A DNA stretch of 64,000 nucleotides, taken from the NCBI GenBank assembly GCA_034440635.1, contig JAOTON010002229.1, positions 744,001 through 808,000 on the forward strand, read 5' to 3'. Shown piece by piece: positions 44,902 through 57,300 of this stretch. Within the stretch, counting starts at the first letter, position 1; the number at the start of each line of letters is the position of its first letter. The notes beneath the pieces were generated by a model. It had not been told where the DNA came from, ran no database searches, and was given only the letters and a program-made list of their open reading frames with translations. Made by a program: the position numbers and the translations under genes. The DNA is from Lepas anatifera (taxonomy: Eukaryota > Arthropoda > Thecostraca > Lepadidae).

Positions 44902-47900
44902 CAGGGGCGCAGCCAGAGCTTTGGTATGGGGGGGCACACCAACTTTGAGGGGCATCCCGGGGAAAAAGGGCACTTTTTAACCTAACCCAAAAAAACTCAC
45001 TATATCTTTGTTTATATCATTTTTTGGGCATCTTTGGTTCAATAAAAATGCAAATAAATCATTGACGGAGAAGAAAAACGCGATTAAAACCGAAAAAAGA
45101 AAACGATACCACCAAAATGTCGTGGCAGTAGCCAAAACACGACTGTTTTGGATATACTTAAGGACAAATCAGCCAACTCATGCAAGTACTTGACATCGGA
45201 GAAATCAGCGGAGCATATGATAGCTGTTACAATGTGCAGGTTAAGGCATATTGGAGTCGAAAATTCATTTTTTATGCCCACTGGTTTTGTCGTGACGAGT
45301 GAGCCCTGGCTGAACGCGGATTAAGTTCCTTGCCTCCCACAATCGCCGTGGGACGAGGAGTGGTATAGTGTCTTTGGAAGAACACATTTTTGCTGCTGGA
45401 AAAATTTGGTAGATACCTTTGAACGCGTTTATAAAGTTTCATATTCTCAAGGATCGGTCCCAGTTAAGAGTAAATAAAAGGTAAACAGGGCGCTGGCTTA
45501 GATGGGGATGGTGTGACAGGGCTAACAATTGTGAAAACTAGTTCTTCATTTAAATTAATTAGTGGAAATCCTGGTTTAGGGGACTGTGCAAATACTCAGC
45601 TCAGGGGCAAATGCCTTTTTAACATCCCTTCCCAGAATCCACCAGTATAATAAGCAATTCATATAACCAGGGGTGTCTAGGTATCACAAACCGTTTTAGA
45701 GATTCCTCATTCCTCGTTAGCTCCATTTTACAAGGGGAGTTTCCATTGTGTTCTTATTCCCCATTTATTCAAGACCAGCTCTGGGGCCCCCAAGTGTGGA
45801 TCAGAGGCCTCCAGACCAGCTTCCCCCATCCTCCCAGTTGTGCCTCCAGGGACTAGACTAGCTCAGTTACCCCGCCCCGAGATGATGGGAGTTGGCCTTG
45901 TGCTCTTAATATCTGTCTATTCAAGACCACCTCAGGGGCCCCTGATGTAGATCAGGGCCACAGAGCTGCTCATGCTTCAACCCAGGGACTAGACTAGCTC
46001 ATTGGTCCCAGAGATGAGGTCATCAGGCTAGCTCAATGGACCACAGATAGGCCATAAGGCTTTAAACCAGTTCAAGAAGCCCCAGAACAGTTTAAGGCGC
46101 CAGATCGCCTCAGGGGGCCTCAAGCCAACTTAAGGGGCTCTAACAAGCTCAGCGCCCAGACCAGCTCAGGGTACCCTCAGAACCTAGATCCGCTCTTGGG
46201 TCCCAGATCAGCTCTTGGGGCCCCATATCAGTTCAGGGGCCTCAAATTAGGTCAGGTGGCAAGATCAAGTCAGGGTCATTAAATCAGCTCAGGAATCCCT
46301 CACCAGCTCGGGGCCCAAGCAGTTCAAAAGCCCCAGAGCTGCTCAGGTGACACCAGATCGGCCCATAGGGCACCAGATCAGCCTCGGGGACAAACATTGA
46401 GATCAGTGGTCCCCGACCAGCTCGGGGCCCAGATCAGCTCGGGAATACCAGATCAAGTCAGGAGGCACTTAATCAGCTCAGGAGCCCTATACCATCTCAG
46501 GGGCCCTCACCAACCCCTGTGAGCCCAGCTCAGGTCAGGGCCTGGGAGCGGCTCAGGAAATCACGTAATCAACCCAGGAGGCCCGGGTTAGCTTAAAGGG
46601 CACCATACTAGCCATGGGGCACCAGACTAGCTCAGAGGGAATAAAATGGGCTCAGGAGATACACTGATGACTCAGCAGGCACCAGATCGACTCAGGGGGC
46701 ATTTGTTAACTTCAGGAGGCAGTATATCTGCTCAGGGTGCACCAGATCGATCAGCGCAGGGGGCAAGTGCAAGTCAGGGGCACTAAATCAGCTCAGGGAT
46801 CCCTCAGCATCTCGGGGCCCAATCAGTTCAAAAGCCCCAGAGCTGCTCAGGGGACATTATATGCCCATAGGGCACCAGATCAGCATTGGGGACAAACAAT
46901 CAGATCAGTGGTCCCCGACCAGCTCGGGAATACCAGATCAAGTCAGGAGGTACTTAATCAGCTCAGGAGCCCCATACCATCTCCGGGGCCCACATCAGCC
47001 TCTGTGGACCCAGCTCAGCTCAAGGCTTTAGAGCTGCTCATGAAATCACGTAAGGAGGCCCAGATCAGCTTAAAGAGCACCAGATTAGCTCAGGGGCACC
47101 AGACTAGCTCAGAGGGCATCAGATGGGCTCAGAAGGCACCAGATCGACTCAGGGGCATTAATGAAGCTCAGGTGACAACAGATCGATTCGCTCGGGGGGC
47201 CAGATCAGCTCCCAGCCCCCCAGACTATGGCAGGAGCCTAAATCAGCTCAGGGAGCAACATAACAGCTCAGGGGACACAAGGTGGGCTCAGGGCCCACCA
47301 AACCAGCTCAGGAGGGCATCATGCCATCTAAGGAGACATCAATAATCAGCTGAGGGGGCACCTAATCAGCTGAAGTGGCACCATATTGACTTAGGAGACA
47401 GAATCAACTTGAGGAGGCATGAGATCAGCTCGGGGGCCCGAATCAGCTCAAGGGGCACTAAATCAGCTGAGAGGCCACGGGATGAGCTCAAGGAGCACCA
47501 GGTTAGCTTCACCCGTACGATTATTGGCGACGATGAGGCATTAGGTGGACACATACTAGGTGCCCATACTCTTCCCGGGTGCTTGGAAAGGCAACACAAT
47601 GTCCTAGCTGACCGAAAAAGGTATTAAGTTGCCCAACAATAGTTTTAATTGCTACATGCCGTCCAGTTACATCTAGGTTCAACGGCGTAGGGCACTTAAT
47701 TTCGAGCGGCACGGCCCAAATTGTGTACACCACCTGGCAATCAAAGGGGACCACGGCAGTGATGGGGGGCACGTGCCGCCTGTGCCTCCCCTGGCTGCAC
47801 CCCTGGACAGTAGATCAAGTCCGGGAGGCATTAAATAAGCTCATGGGGCCCGATCAGCTCAATGAGCACTAAAACAGCTAAAAGAACACCAGACAAGCTC

Positions 47901-48860
47901 GGAGGCATCAAACTAACTCAGAATTATATAAGTTCAGAAGTCACACTTATTTTCTCAGGGGGGCACCAGATTGACTACGAGGGCACCAGATCTGCTCAGA
48001 GGGCACATGATCAGCTCCAGGGGATACCAGATGAGCTCCGCCCGTACGATTATTGGCGACGATGAGGCATTATCTGGAAAGGGATTACGTGCCTACACTC
48101 TTCCCCGGGTGCTTGGAAAGGCGACGGAATGCTTAAGCTGACCAAAAAGGCACTTAATTGTCAAACAGTAGCTGAAATCGCTAAATGCGGTCTAGTTCCA
48201 TCTAGGTTCAACGGCGTAGGGCACTAAATTTCGAACGGCACGGCCCAAAGGGGGTACGCCACCTGGAAATCAAAAGGGCACCCGGCACCGATGGGGGGCA
48301 CGTGCCCCCTGTAGCCCCCCTGGACAGTAGATAAACTCCGGGAAGCATTAAATAAGATCAGGGGCCCGGATCAGCTCAAGGGGCGCTAAAACAGCTAATA
48401 GGGCACCAGGCAAGCTCGGAGGCATCAGACTAACTCAGAGAGCATTATATAGGTTCAGAAGGCACAATTATTTTCTCAGGGAGGCACCAGATTGACTACG
48501 AGGGCATCATATCAGCTCAGAAGGCACATGATCAGCTCCAGGGGGCACCAGATGAACTCCGCCCGTACGATTATTGGCGACGATGAGGCATTATCTGGAA
48601 ACGGATTACGTGCCTATACTCTTCCCGGGTGCTTAGAAAGGCGACAGAATGCCTTAACTGACCAAAAAGGCCTGACCAAATTGTCAAACAATAGTTTAAA
48701 TCGCTAAATGTAGTCTAGTTCCATCTAGGATCAACGGCGTAGGGCACTAAATTTTGAGCAGCACGGCCCAAAGAGGGTACACCACCTGGCAATCAAAAGG
48801 GCACCCCGGCACCGATGGGGGGGCATGTGCCCCCTGTGCCTCCCCCTGGCTGAGCCCTTG
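44902..48860 (+). mobile_element. Large hAT-like element with ~20-bp repeat array (copy C)
   Basis: Starts CAGGGGCGCAGCCAG and ends CTGGCTGAGCCCTTG, inverted copies. Flanks CTTATATC and ATTGTATC match at 6 of 8. The left ~850 bp aligns with copy B. From about 45770 to 47500 it is an array of degenerate GGGGCACCAGATCAGCTCA units. The terminal module (repeat units, then GTACGATTATTGGCGACGAT, GGGTGCTTGGAAAGGC, ACGGCGTAGGGCACT and GGGGCACGTGCC) is present three times, ending near 47805, 48320 and 48860. No transposase frame is seen; the 202-codon frame at 46737-47345 is array sequence. Confidence 0.8.
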
Positions 48861-48868
48861 ATTGTATC

Positions 48869-51574
48869 TCATTTCAAAGCTGGGGGTTCCAGAAACATAG
48901 AATTTTCCTGGGCTTTATATCTTAATTTGCTTAGAAATACAGCTGCAACATATTTTCTTGACAGATAAGCTGAACATTTCGACGATCTCAAATAACGCTT
49001 GACAGTGAGAAGCAGACTTAAAATTCAGCTTAGGTGGCTATATATGTACAGCCTGTTCAATACTGATGGGTAGGTTTTTGGCCGCGGTCGTTTTTGCGAA
49101 ATATCTCTCAAGTTCCTTTCCGACAGCACCCTGTGTAATACCCTCCAAACAGGGTGAGAGTTGGCGGCATCAATGACGTCAGCGGTAGGTGAGCATTCGG
49201 GCCGGTTTGATCTTGCTTTCCAGAATTGCAGAACAAAAACTAGTGTGCAGGAGTTCGGAGATGATATGGTTAAACCAAATATAATTTTATTTGTTCTGAC
49301 GGGTGAAGCATAATTGTAATTTCTTCTTTTGTTTCTTTCTTTCGGTTCGGAAGTTATTAGTAGAAAAGTAAACAACCCACAACACCGTTATTGTCCTCGA
49401 CCTCAATTTACCTAAATGTAGACTTACCTAGCCTATGCGTCGTGGGCACTGTCGGTTTGTCTATCCAACAGCTTTCGAATGGCTATGGAAACACGGCTCT
49501 ATCTTGCCTCCTAGGCGGGACAAAAGGCGTCTGAATCGAGCCTGGTTGTTGATAATGAGCTTTTTCAAGAACACTTTCTTTCGGGGATAATTTAACCTGT
49601 TTTTTTCTAGTGCCCTCAATTTTGATCTAACGAGAAATAGTCGACATAGCTTCGACTGTATTCGGGACGAGCTTCCGCTTTTTTCGCGTTTTTTATCCGT
49701 ATTGTCTCTCGAGCTTTTAGTGGCCTTTTAACCTCCCCCACCAAATCGAGTGACTCACACCCACCACCCGAGTGAAGAATATAGTGATTGCTGCCTTTAG
49801 GTAAGTTTTTCATAAAATGAACATTAGAACATCTGGTTTGGCCTCGACAATTTCAGACACCGGCACATCACTTAAATAGATACAAAGCAGTTGGCTGACT
49901 GCATCAAGCCCAAAAGCAGGTCATTTTCCTATTGCATTGCCTAGGACATTGACATGATGTTGCCGGGATCACTGGAGTTCACCTGAAGTCTCTGGCTCCT
50001 GTCACATGCCTAAGAGACCAGTTGACATCAAGCGAAGTGCGCTGACCTTTTGAACCTAATTCGGGACTCCGTCTGGGCCAAAGTCCAGTTCTTTATAGAT
50101 CCAGCGCAGCAAAGAAAACGGTGGAGGAGAACCCGTGCAAGCCTTTGAGAATGACATCGTAGGTATCTTTGCGACCCAGTATTCCTTTACTTGAACATTG
50201 CAGGAGGAAATGAAATTTTAATGCAAGGGTTGGAAGGATTTAAGCTCACCTTTACTGCGCATGATTGATTGCATGAAACATATGCGACGTGAACAGGAGC
50301 GTCGCCACAGATTCCCTACAGACGGACTTCAAACTGGCAATGACGGAGGGAGGATAGGAGGCGAAACCGAAATTCAAAGGACTGTCTGGGAGAATAGTTT
50401 AAGGCAATTGACCTGCAACAAACTTCTGTAAATTTGCGTTGGTTCACGTTGATAACCAGGAACAAAGGCTTAAATAATCGGTTGAGTACCGAAATCTTGG
50501 GGGACGTCTCCACTGATTTTCAGTTGGGGAATGTCTCCCCCGTCCCAACCTCGCTTTCGACGCCCATGGGCATGACGACTGTGGCGATTGGCGTGCAGCG
50601 CGTGCTTGAGGTGGATCATTTTCTTCACGGGAAGCGGGTCAGCCAGTCAGCTAGTTTGTCACCACTTCACCTGCGGTCGTCACCACGTCTGCCATCCTCA
50701 CCGAATCTACTGCACTTGCTGTACCGACTCCACCTGCCGCCTCCACTCTGTCGCCACCCATCCGCCGTTTCCTCTGCGCCCAGCATCTCCGCTATCTAAC
50801 GCCGGGCGTCTCCACTGTAACATCTGCAGAGGTCATCTCTGCCCGCTGTCTCCATTGTACGTGCCGGCCCCGCTCTCTCCACCGCGCCCGCCGTATCCGT
50901 AGTCTCCCTGCAGCGCCCGCTGTCTCCATAGCCGGGCGCCACCGCTCAGCTCCTTGTCTGGCAGCACTCATTTAAATAACTCAATTAATGGGGTGCGGTG
51001 CGCTGCGCCGACTCGCCCTCTGGCCCATTATCGGCGGTGAAATTGCACGGAAACGAGCCCAGCCGGTCATCTATTCTTTTAAGAAGTGGCCATTAATTTC
51101 CATTCCAGCGGGAATGGGGATGGTTGGTGTCACGCCGCGGGAGACCGAGCTGACCTGGGTGGAGAGCTCCAGCCAGGAGGTCAGCGCTCGCCGAATTGGT
51201 CGTTTTGTGCGCGTCGCTCCTCAGCGTCCCATGTAGCACAGGGGTAGTATTACTGTCTTGGTATCTGATGCGACCTTCCAGCTAAGGCGCCGACCACTAA
51301 GCACATGTTACTGCGGGTTCGGAATGGTCCTGCTCTGTCAGCTTACGACTCAGTTGGTGTTCTTCGGTGACGTATGCGCCACAACGGCGGGCACTGGCGG
51401 AGCTGTTCTACTGGGCAGTGGGGCCCGTGCCGGGAGTATCCCACACTTATAATGAACTTTGAACTGAAAGCTCAATTTTTCAGAGTGCTGAGAAACCACT
51501 ATTGGCATGTTAAATTTCACCCAAAGCTCTCTGCTTTCAATTAACGGACACTTTAAAGAAAAAAATAATGGGCC
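48869..51574. other. No gene recognised; GC-rich segment at 50.5-51.2 kb
   Basis: A tail related to the 23.1-kb SINE-like repeat lies at about 49130-49165. The GC-rich part from 50520 to 51200 has CGTCTCCA/GCTGTCTCCA-like degenerate repetition and frames rich in Pro, Ser and Leu, with no recognisable protein. 51230-51330 has a weak tRNA-like look (GTAGCACAGGGGTAG, then GCGGGTTCGGAA) that is not convincing. Confidence 0.35.
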
Positions 51575-51932
51575 TTAACACGCGCCCCGCTGGGGGGGTG
51601 AAATTAGCCTCCTCCTGGTTTTCCCCTATTTACACATAAACGACGAGATGCAGAACAAAGAAAATTTCAGTACCTCATCCCTGATCAATTTTACGCATCT
51701 GACCAATGTTTTAGTTCAGATCATTTCAGGTCGAGGAGCTATTCAAGGTCAAACGACCCGACCTTAAAACCTAAGTTCACCACTCTGAAGCGGCGCCCGA
51801 GCAACATCTGCCAACCGATCAATTTTAAACTTTCCTAATACAATGAGGTCATTAGAGTATACAAATCTGCTATCTCGGATTTTCGATATTGCTGACCTAA
51901 GCTGGGGTCAATTTTTGGTCACCTCAATTTAA

Positions 51933-52952
51933 CCCTCGCCCCACCGGGGCCATCGATGGCCCCCTAAGGTTTTTCCGGGATAGCAGAAAAACGACGAGGC
52001 GCAGCACCGCGGTTGAGGGCTCTACCTCTTACTGCATCATTTTCCCATCATCCCTGAAATTTTTTACCCCGGGTCACCCAAGGTCAGGTCACCAGACGAG
52101 GTCAACCAAGGTCACCTCACTTCACCTTTAGAGCTCTGTAAGAGCTACATTTCAAAGTCGATCGATTTCAAACTTCCTACACTTCATAACCCCTTCAAGG
52201 TCTACAAGGTGTACATCCGGGATTTTTCGATTTCGTGCCCTGAGGTCAGGTCACGAGGTGACCTCTCCCATTGAAAAACATGGGGAAAAGTTGTTACATG
52301 ATATAAAAGCCACAAAAATGATTGCAAACACTCAGACTGCTCAGAACAACGTTTTTTGACACCCTTTCACGGATCCCAGGGGTCATATTTGCCCTTTGAC
52401 TTTTCCAAGGTCATCCAAGGTCACCAGAGGTCAAAAACAGTATTTTGACAATAACTTTTGACCTAATTGAGCTAGAGCAGTGAAACAAACACCATCGTGT
52501 TTGTCTTGTTACTGGCTTTCATTTGATATACGGCAAGGTCACTTTTTGACCTTTCGTGACCTCAGGTCATATTAGGTTACGAGGTGACCTCTGGAGGTCA
52601 AACCACTGGCGGGAGGTCTTTACGTTCCACATAGCGGAAAAATTACTGGCAATTTGCTATCAAATGTACTTTACCAGGCCTCAATAGCTCTAATGACATA
52701 AGAGTTATGCCCAGTTTGCTTAATCATTGCATATTTGAGTGAAAATAGCCGATCTTGACCTAATTTGACCTCTGGAGGTTAAATAATTGACCTGAGCACT
52801 AAAACATGTGAAGTAATTTCTTACTGAATTCACGCGAGCTTTCTATTGCACTTTGCAGATTTGCGCTAACGCCCATATTTTCGGAGTTAGAGGGGGGCCA
52901 TCGATGGCCCCCGGTGGGGCGAAGGTGGCGCCGGACCCCGGTGGGGCGCGGG
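51933..52952. mobile_element. Family 1 TTAA element, 1020 bp, inserted in family 2
   Basis: TTAA on both sides (51929-51932 and 52953-52956). Starts CCCTCGCCCCACCGGGGCCA and ends CCCCGGTGGGGCGCGGG. It carries a dense run of AGGTCA/TGACCT hexamers at 52536-52600 with the same spacing order as the copy at 61872-62895, in reverse. No coding frame. Confidence 0.9.
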
Positions 52953-53256
52953 TTAAGTATATAGTGAAAAATAGAAACGGCTCGTTTTCAGTAAATACTG
53001 GATTGATAAACCTGATAATCCTCAAACCATGTAGCCTCACCACAATTTGACCGCCAAGTTCAGGTTTTGACCATCTGGCTTCTCAAAGGTCATGTGAGGT
53101 CACAGGAGCATATTGTTATCATATTGCCCATAACTTCTCTCTGAATCAAGATAAAGCTTCCGTTTTGCTTGTATTGTGCTTATCTTGTCAAGGGGAGTCG
53201 ATTGATATGCAGCATGACCTTACGAGGTCACCCTGTGACCCTGACCTGAACGTGAA

Positions 53257-53376
53257 CTGACATCGAGCTATTAGATTAGAGTTTTAGGGCACTACAGCTG
53301 CAGAGGCTCTACGTCCCTTCACGTATAGCTTCTGCAGCTGCAGTGCCCTAAAACTCTAATCTTAGCTAGATGTCAG
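53257..53376. repeat. Long hairpin (56-58-bp arms, 6-nt loop)
   Basis: Left arm 53257-53314 and right arm 53321-53376 are inverted copies with four mismatches and one 2-bp gap, around loop CCCTTC. Core of each arm: AGATTAGAGTTTTAGGGCAC. It is absent from the family 2 copy at 20902-21916, so it was gained in this copy. Half of it has a dispersed relative at 40655-40693 (GAGTTTTAGG, CACTGCAGCTGCAG). Confidence 0.9.
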
Positions 53377-54149
53377 GTCATTTTCACACCTAAACCTCAC
53401 GAGGTTGTGTTGTACATCATTCGATTCGCCACGATGGGAGGAAACAAATGCTTTATAAATATTTGTTCTAGCTTCAATGAGTAAAAATCTAGAGGGGGAA
53501 ACGTACACTGTCCTGTTGTAAGCCTATATGACCTACCTTGACCTATGCTGACCTCAATATTGACTTGGCTTAGAAATACTTCCTATAATTTATATTTGTC
53601 TCATTAAGGGCTTTTGAAGGGCGTCCGTAATTTTCATCTAGCTTTCCTAGGAAATGAATTACGGAGGGGGCGAAATACGCCTTTCCAGCGGGGCACGTGT
53701 CAACCCTATTCCTGTCTGGTTTCTGGCTCCCAAGCCCCCATTTGCTATCAGGTTCCTTGTTCTCTTCTGTTTGGTGGGATTCAACCCCCATAGGGTCTCC
53801 AAATCTACCCCTACGATTTTTTTACAATTCTATATCGGATGTATTTTTCTGACGCTTAAATCAATTTTTTAAAGTAATGCTTCAAAATTTAGAAAATGAT
53901 GGACAGAGGCGTTTAAAATAGAGTTGTTGCTGTTGTTTTTAGCTTCTTCATAACTCTTGGCCCTGTTGTCCGAATTTCACAAAACTATGCAGTGTGTATT
54001 GACGGAGAATGGATATGAAATTTTAGATATTCCAGTAATGTGAAAATTCTAAATTAAATGATATTTTATATACCTTAGTCCACCCATAGCTTATATTCGT
54101 CTCTTTGCCGCATAATCACGGCATTTTCCAATAGGTCCCCAGCGTGGCC

Positions 54150-54360
54150 AATATTTAACCTTTATGACCCTGTTTGACCTTGAAGATATACCTAGACCTA
54201 GTCCAATAAAAATTGACCGTAAGATGTAGATTGACATAGCCCCACCAGCCCGGTAACTGATGTTAGTCTAATCCTGTCAATTTCCCGAGTTCTCAGGGGG
54301 GCCTACGAGGGACCCCTCCAGTGCACGTTAGAGCCAGGTCCCTCTCCAGTGCGGGTGCTA
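54150..54360. repeat. Dispersed repeat shared with 15940-16150
   Basis: Same order of TTTGACCTTGAAGATAT, GGGGGCCTACGAGG, CCCCTCCAGTGC and CTCTCCAGTGCG as in the other copy. Borders are not defined. Confidence 0.6.
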
Positions 54361-54486
54361 ACCTTCACAGAGGCCATATCCTCCCTCCCTTGAAGTTCCA
54401 GGAACGTTTTTCCCTGTCGCTTTGTCATGTTTTCCATCAAACATAACTAAAGCAATACAAAAGTGAGGAAAACGAAGGAAGAGCAC

Positions 54487-54888
54487 CAGTGGCGGATCTA
54501 GCCGGTCGGTTTGGGAGGGGCAAACCAAAGTCAAAAGTCGAAAAGCAAAAAAATCGTCACGCCCTGAAAGCTGCGCCACAATATTACTTACCGGTAGAAT
54601 TTTCGAATTTTGGGTATTTGAGGCGAAAAGCAAATAACACGTCACGGGTTGAAAAATATGGGCCAGAGATACTTTTCCGGTCCGAGGCCCAATATTTACA
54701 CTGAACTTAACTGGTTCTCTTTAAAGTTGAGAGTTAAAGCACCAGAATCTTGCTTATAAACTAAAAAGGAGTCGGGGAAAAAGGAGGTCAATCAGTTTAG
54801 GGGTTGGGGGCAAAAACATAGTTTTGCCCCGAGCTTGTCCGTTTGGGGGAGGCAAATGCCTTTTTGCCCCTCCTTGGATCCGCCACTG
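54487..54888. mobile_element. hAT-like MITE, 402 bp, perfect 8-bp target duplication
   Basis: Starts CAGTGGCGGATCTAGCCG and ends TTGGATCCGCCACTG. Both flanks are AAGAGCAC (54479-54486 and 54889-54896). The inside is AG-rich with GGGGGCAAA near both ends and no transposase. Confidence 0.92.
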
Positions 54889-54896
54889 AAGAGCAC

Positions 54897-56335
54897 ATAA
54901 AATGACACTAAAACACTAAAAGAAATATATGTTTCATGGTTGTTTCGCCACTATACCCTAAAATGTGTCAGGAATACATGATAATTTTTTGGAAAGCATT
55001 TTTTTAACCCACTACCCTTTGAATAGGTTGGCAGGAGTGTCCTTCCGTACCCGTGCGACCCTGCTACTAAAGTTCCATTATAAACAGGTTTAGAAGTATT
55101 AATTACTGCAATAGGGTCGCACCACTCCCCGCTCCTTTGTTTTTTAATCATGCAATACAACTTAATGCTAATAAATTATCCCTGTGGTCCCCCGGAAAGA
55201 TAGATGAACTAGTAACATTCGAGGAACTAGTAACATTCGCTTTTATGACTTTGAAGATATAATTATTTGGTTATGATATGTTGACGGGGTTAAATGTTTC
55301 CATTTGCAAGCCACTCGATAATGACAAATACAGCGCCAAAGATACAAAAAATATAACTCGGTTCTCTGTGTCGTATCGAGTAGGTTTGTATTTCATATAA
55401 CAGTGCGTTTGTTTCTACTTCTCACCTTGGCTTAGATCCTGACGGCTCATAGAACATTGTCATCCAAATTCATTGACACAATTTTCAGCGGAGCACACTC
55501 AGAGCACTCAGTGTTTGTGAAACAGCCAGAAAGTTCGACATCACTGTTTGGCTTGTACGATTAAGAAAACTCTTTGGTATTGAGAAAATGGTCAGGAATC
55601 CCATTATCATAATAATGGTAGTTTTAGATGCTGCAGCTACTTTGGTCATTGGTGCCCATATCGCTAGAAATATATTTCCACTGGATAGGAAGCTCTGACT
55701 GGGGGATATATAATTCCTCCGCTGTCACATATTCTACGTTTCCTTACAAAAATTGTATGCTGTAGGTGTATGTTTCTTAGGTATATACTCAGAGCCCAGC
55801 GAAATCACCCATAGGACTGGGATGTGGATTTCTATCTCTGGATGTGGGTTCCTCAGTCGCCCAGTATTTATTCATATTAGGCAGTGCAACTTTTTCAGAA
55901 TTTATTTTTCTTTTTTCAGCAGCGATCAGTATAGTTTCAAACAATGCATTAAATATCCAATCATCTCTCCTCAAGTTAGAAACCCACACGTACTAGATAC
56001 ATCACGTCTTTAACACTTATATACTGCGCAATTAACTTTTACTGATAACTGTTACACTTTACAAATCCTCCACTACGTACCCAGGGTGGCCTCGAAACGA
56101 TAATTGTAACACTTATTCCTTAGCGCTATAGGTGAGGATGGGGTCATATGATACAGTTTTCACGGGATGAGCTGTACCTTCCCAAATTCATCACTACGAT
56201 ATGAATAAAGCGAGTGTCGTTCGATAGCCTATTCATTTCTCTGTCGGATTTTACCAGTTATTTTATTTCCTTTGTCAAGAAAACCCTAAATCAATTGAAA
56301 ATGTGAACCTAAGTCAAAATTGTCAACATGCCCCC
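54897..56335. other. No feature recognised
   Basis: AT-rich sequence. A frame at 55753-56013 (86 codons) is unrecognised. ACTAGTAACATTCG occurs twice in tandem at about 55208-55240. Confidence 0.4.
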
Positions 56336-56339
56336 ACTA

Positions 56340-57300
56340 CGGGGTAAGTTGTTACTGGTCGCGGGGCAAGTTGTTATGCACGAATATTGTCTTATAAACT
56401 AACCAAAAAACATGTGCGAAACGTCAGAAATATGTATTCCTTACATTGTGGTCAAGCGGCGCTAAAGTCACAGAAAAACTTCCGACTTTTTCGGGATCAG
56501 TACCTATTTTCTTACTTATCGAATGAAATGAAATCAATTGTTAATAGATTAAATTAGAAACAAATGGGTGTCAGGCATTCTCAGTTCGTTATTTGCAGCG
56601 AATTAATGTGCCAATTTTCGAGTTGCGACTGTCAACAATCCATGGTTTATTTTGCACAAGTGCGGAAGGTATTCTGCCAGTTTTGGCCCCATCTCATCTG
56701 AAAAAACTTGCAAAGTTCGATTATATCCAAACGTCTCGTGGCCATCTTGACCGTCAGTATGGCAGTGTCGTCAGGGTGCCATACATTGAATCTCATCATC
56801 GTTTGCTATTCTCATTATCGAGGTACCGATCCGGACCTGCTCCGTAGCGGCATCTTAAATGCCGACCGGAGGGACTCGTCGGGTTTTCTTTCGGACATAT
56901 GTATGTCTGCACCCTCTAACGAAAGGAAAGGATGGTGTTAGGAAATTGGATGTAGCATATTGGTAAAGCACAAATAATTTAATTCATAACCATCAATTAT
57001 TCCATATTATTGGGGCTTTTCAGTGGTTGAATCTCTTTTAGATGGATTCGAATGTTCTTAAATCATTTACTTAAAGCTTGTGGAAGTTTCGGTAAAACTA
57101 ACGACGTATTTGTCAGCATGCAAGTAGCCCATTTCGATAGCTTTACGGAATCAAAATTTGTGCCAGCTTTGGTAAAATAGAAACTAAACACAATTACAAA
57201 CACATTTTTAAACATTACTAATTATCGATGTTAACCTGGAATACCGTTGGGGCAGGTTGATACAGGGGTAAGTTGACACAGCCAGTAACAACGTGCCCCA
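56340..57300. mobile_element. Possible pogo/mariner-like MITE
   Basis: CGGGGTAAGTTGTTACTGG at 56340-56358 and CCAGTAACAACGTGCCCCA at 57282-57300 are inverted copies (16 of 19). The left flank is TA, the right flank is TC. GGGG-AAGTTG-type boxes also lie just inside the ends. An 84-codon frame at 56593-56847 lies within it and is unrecognised. Confidence 0.4.

Larger units (their letters stand above)
51579..53699. mobile_element. Family 2 TTAA element (reverse of 20902-21916), interrupted
   Basis: Left flank TTAA (51575-51578), right flank TCAA (53700-53703, probably a mutated TTAA). Ends are CACGCGCCCCGCTGGGG and CCAGCGGGGCACGTG. Removing the family 1 insertion (51933-52952 plus TTAA) leaves about 1.1 kb: the family 2 length plus a ~100-bp hairpin at 53257-53376. 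Internal sequence matches 20902-21916 in reverse (for example GTTGTAAGCCTAT then GACCTATGCTGACCTCAATA near 53520-53555). Confidence 0.8.

Noticed and set aside
46737..47345. 202-codon frame (and 25404-25946)
   Set aside because: They lie in the degenerate ~20-bp array of the hAT-like elements; repetitive and not conserved between copies.
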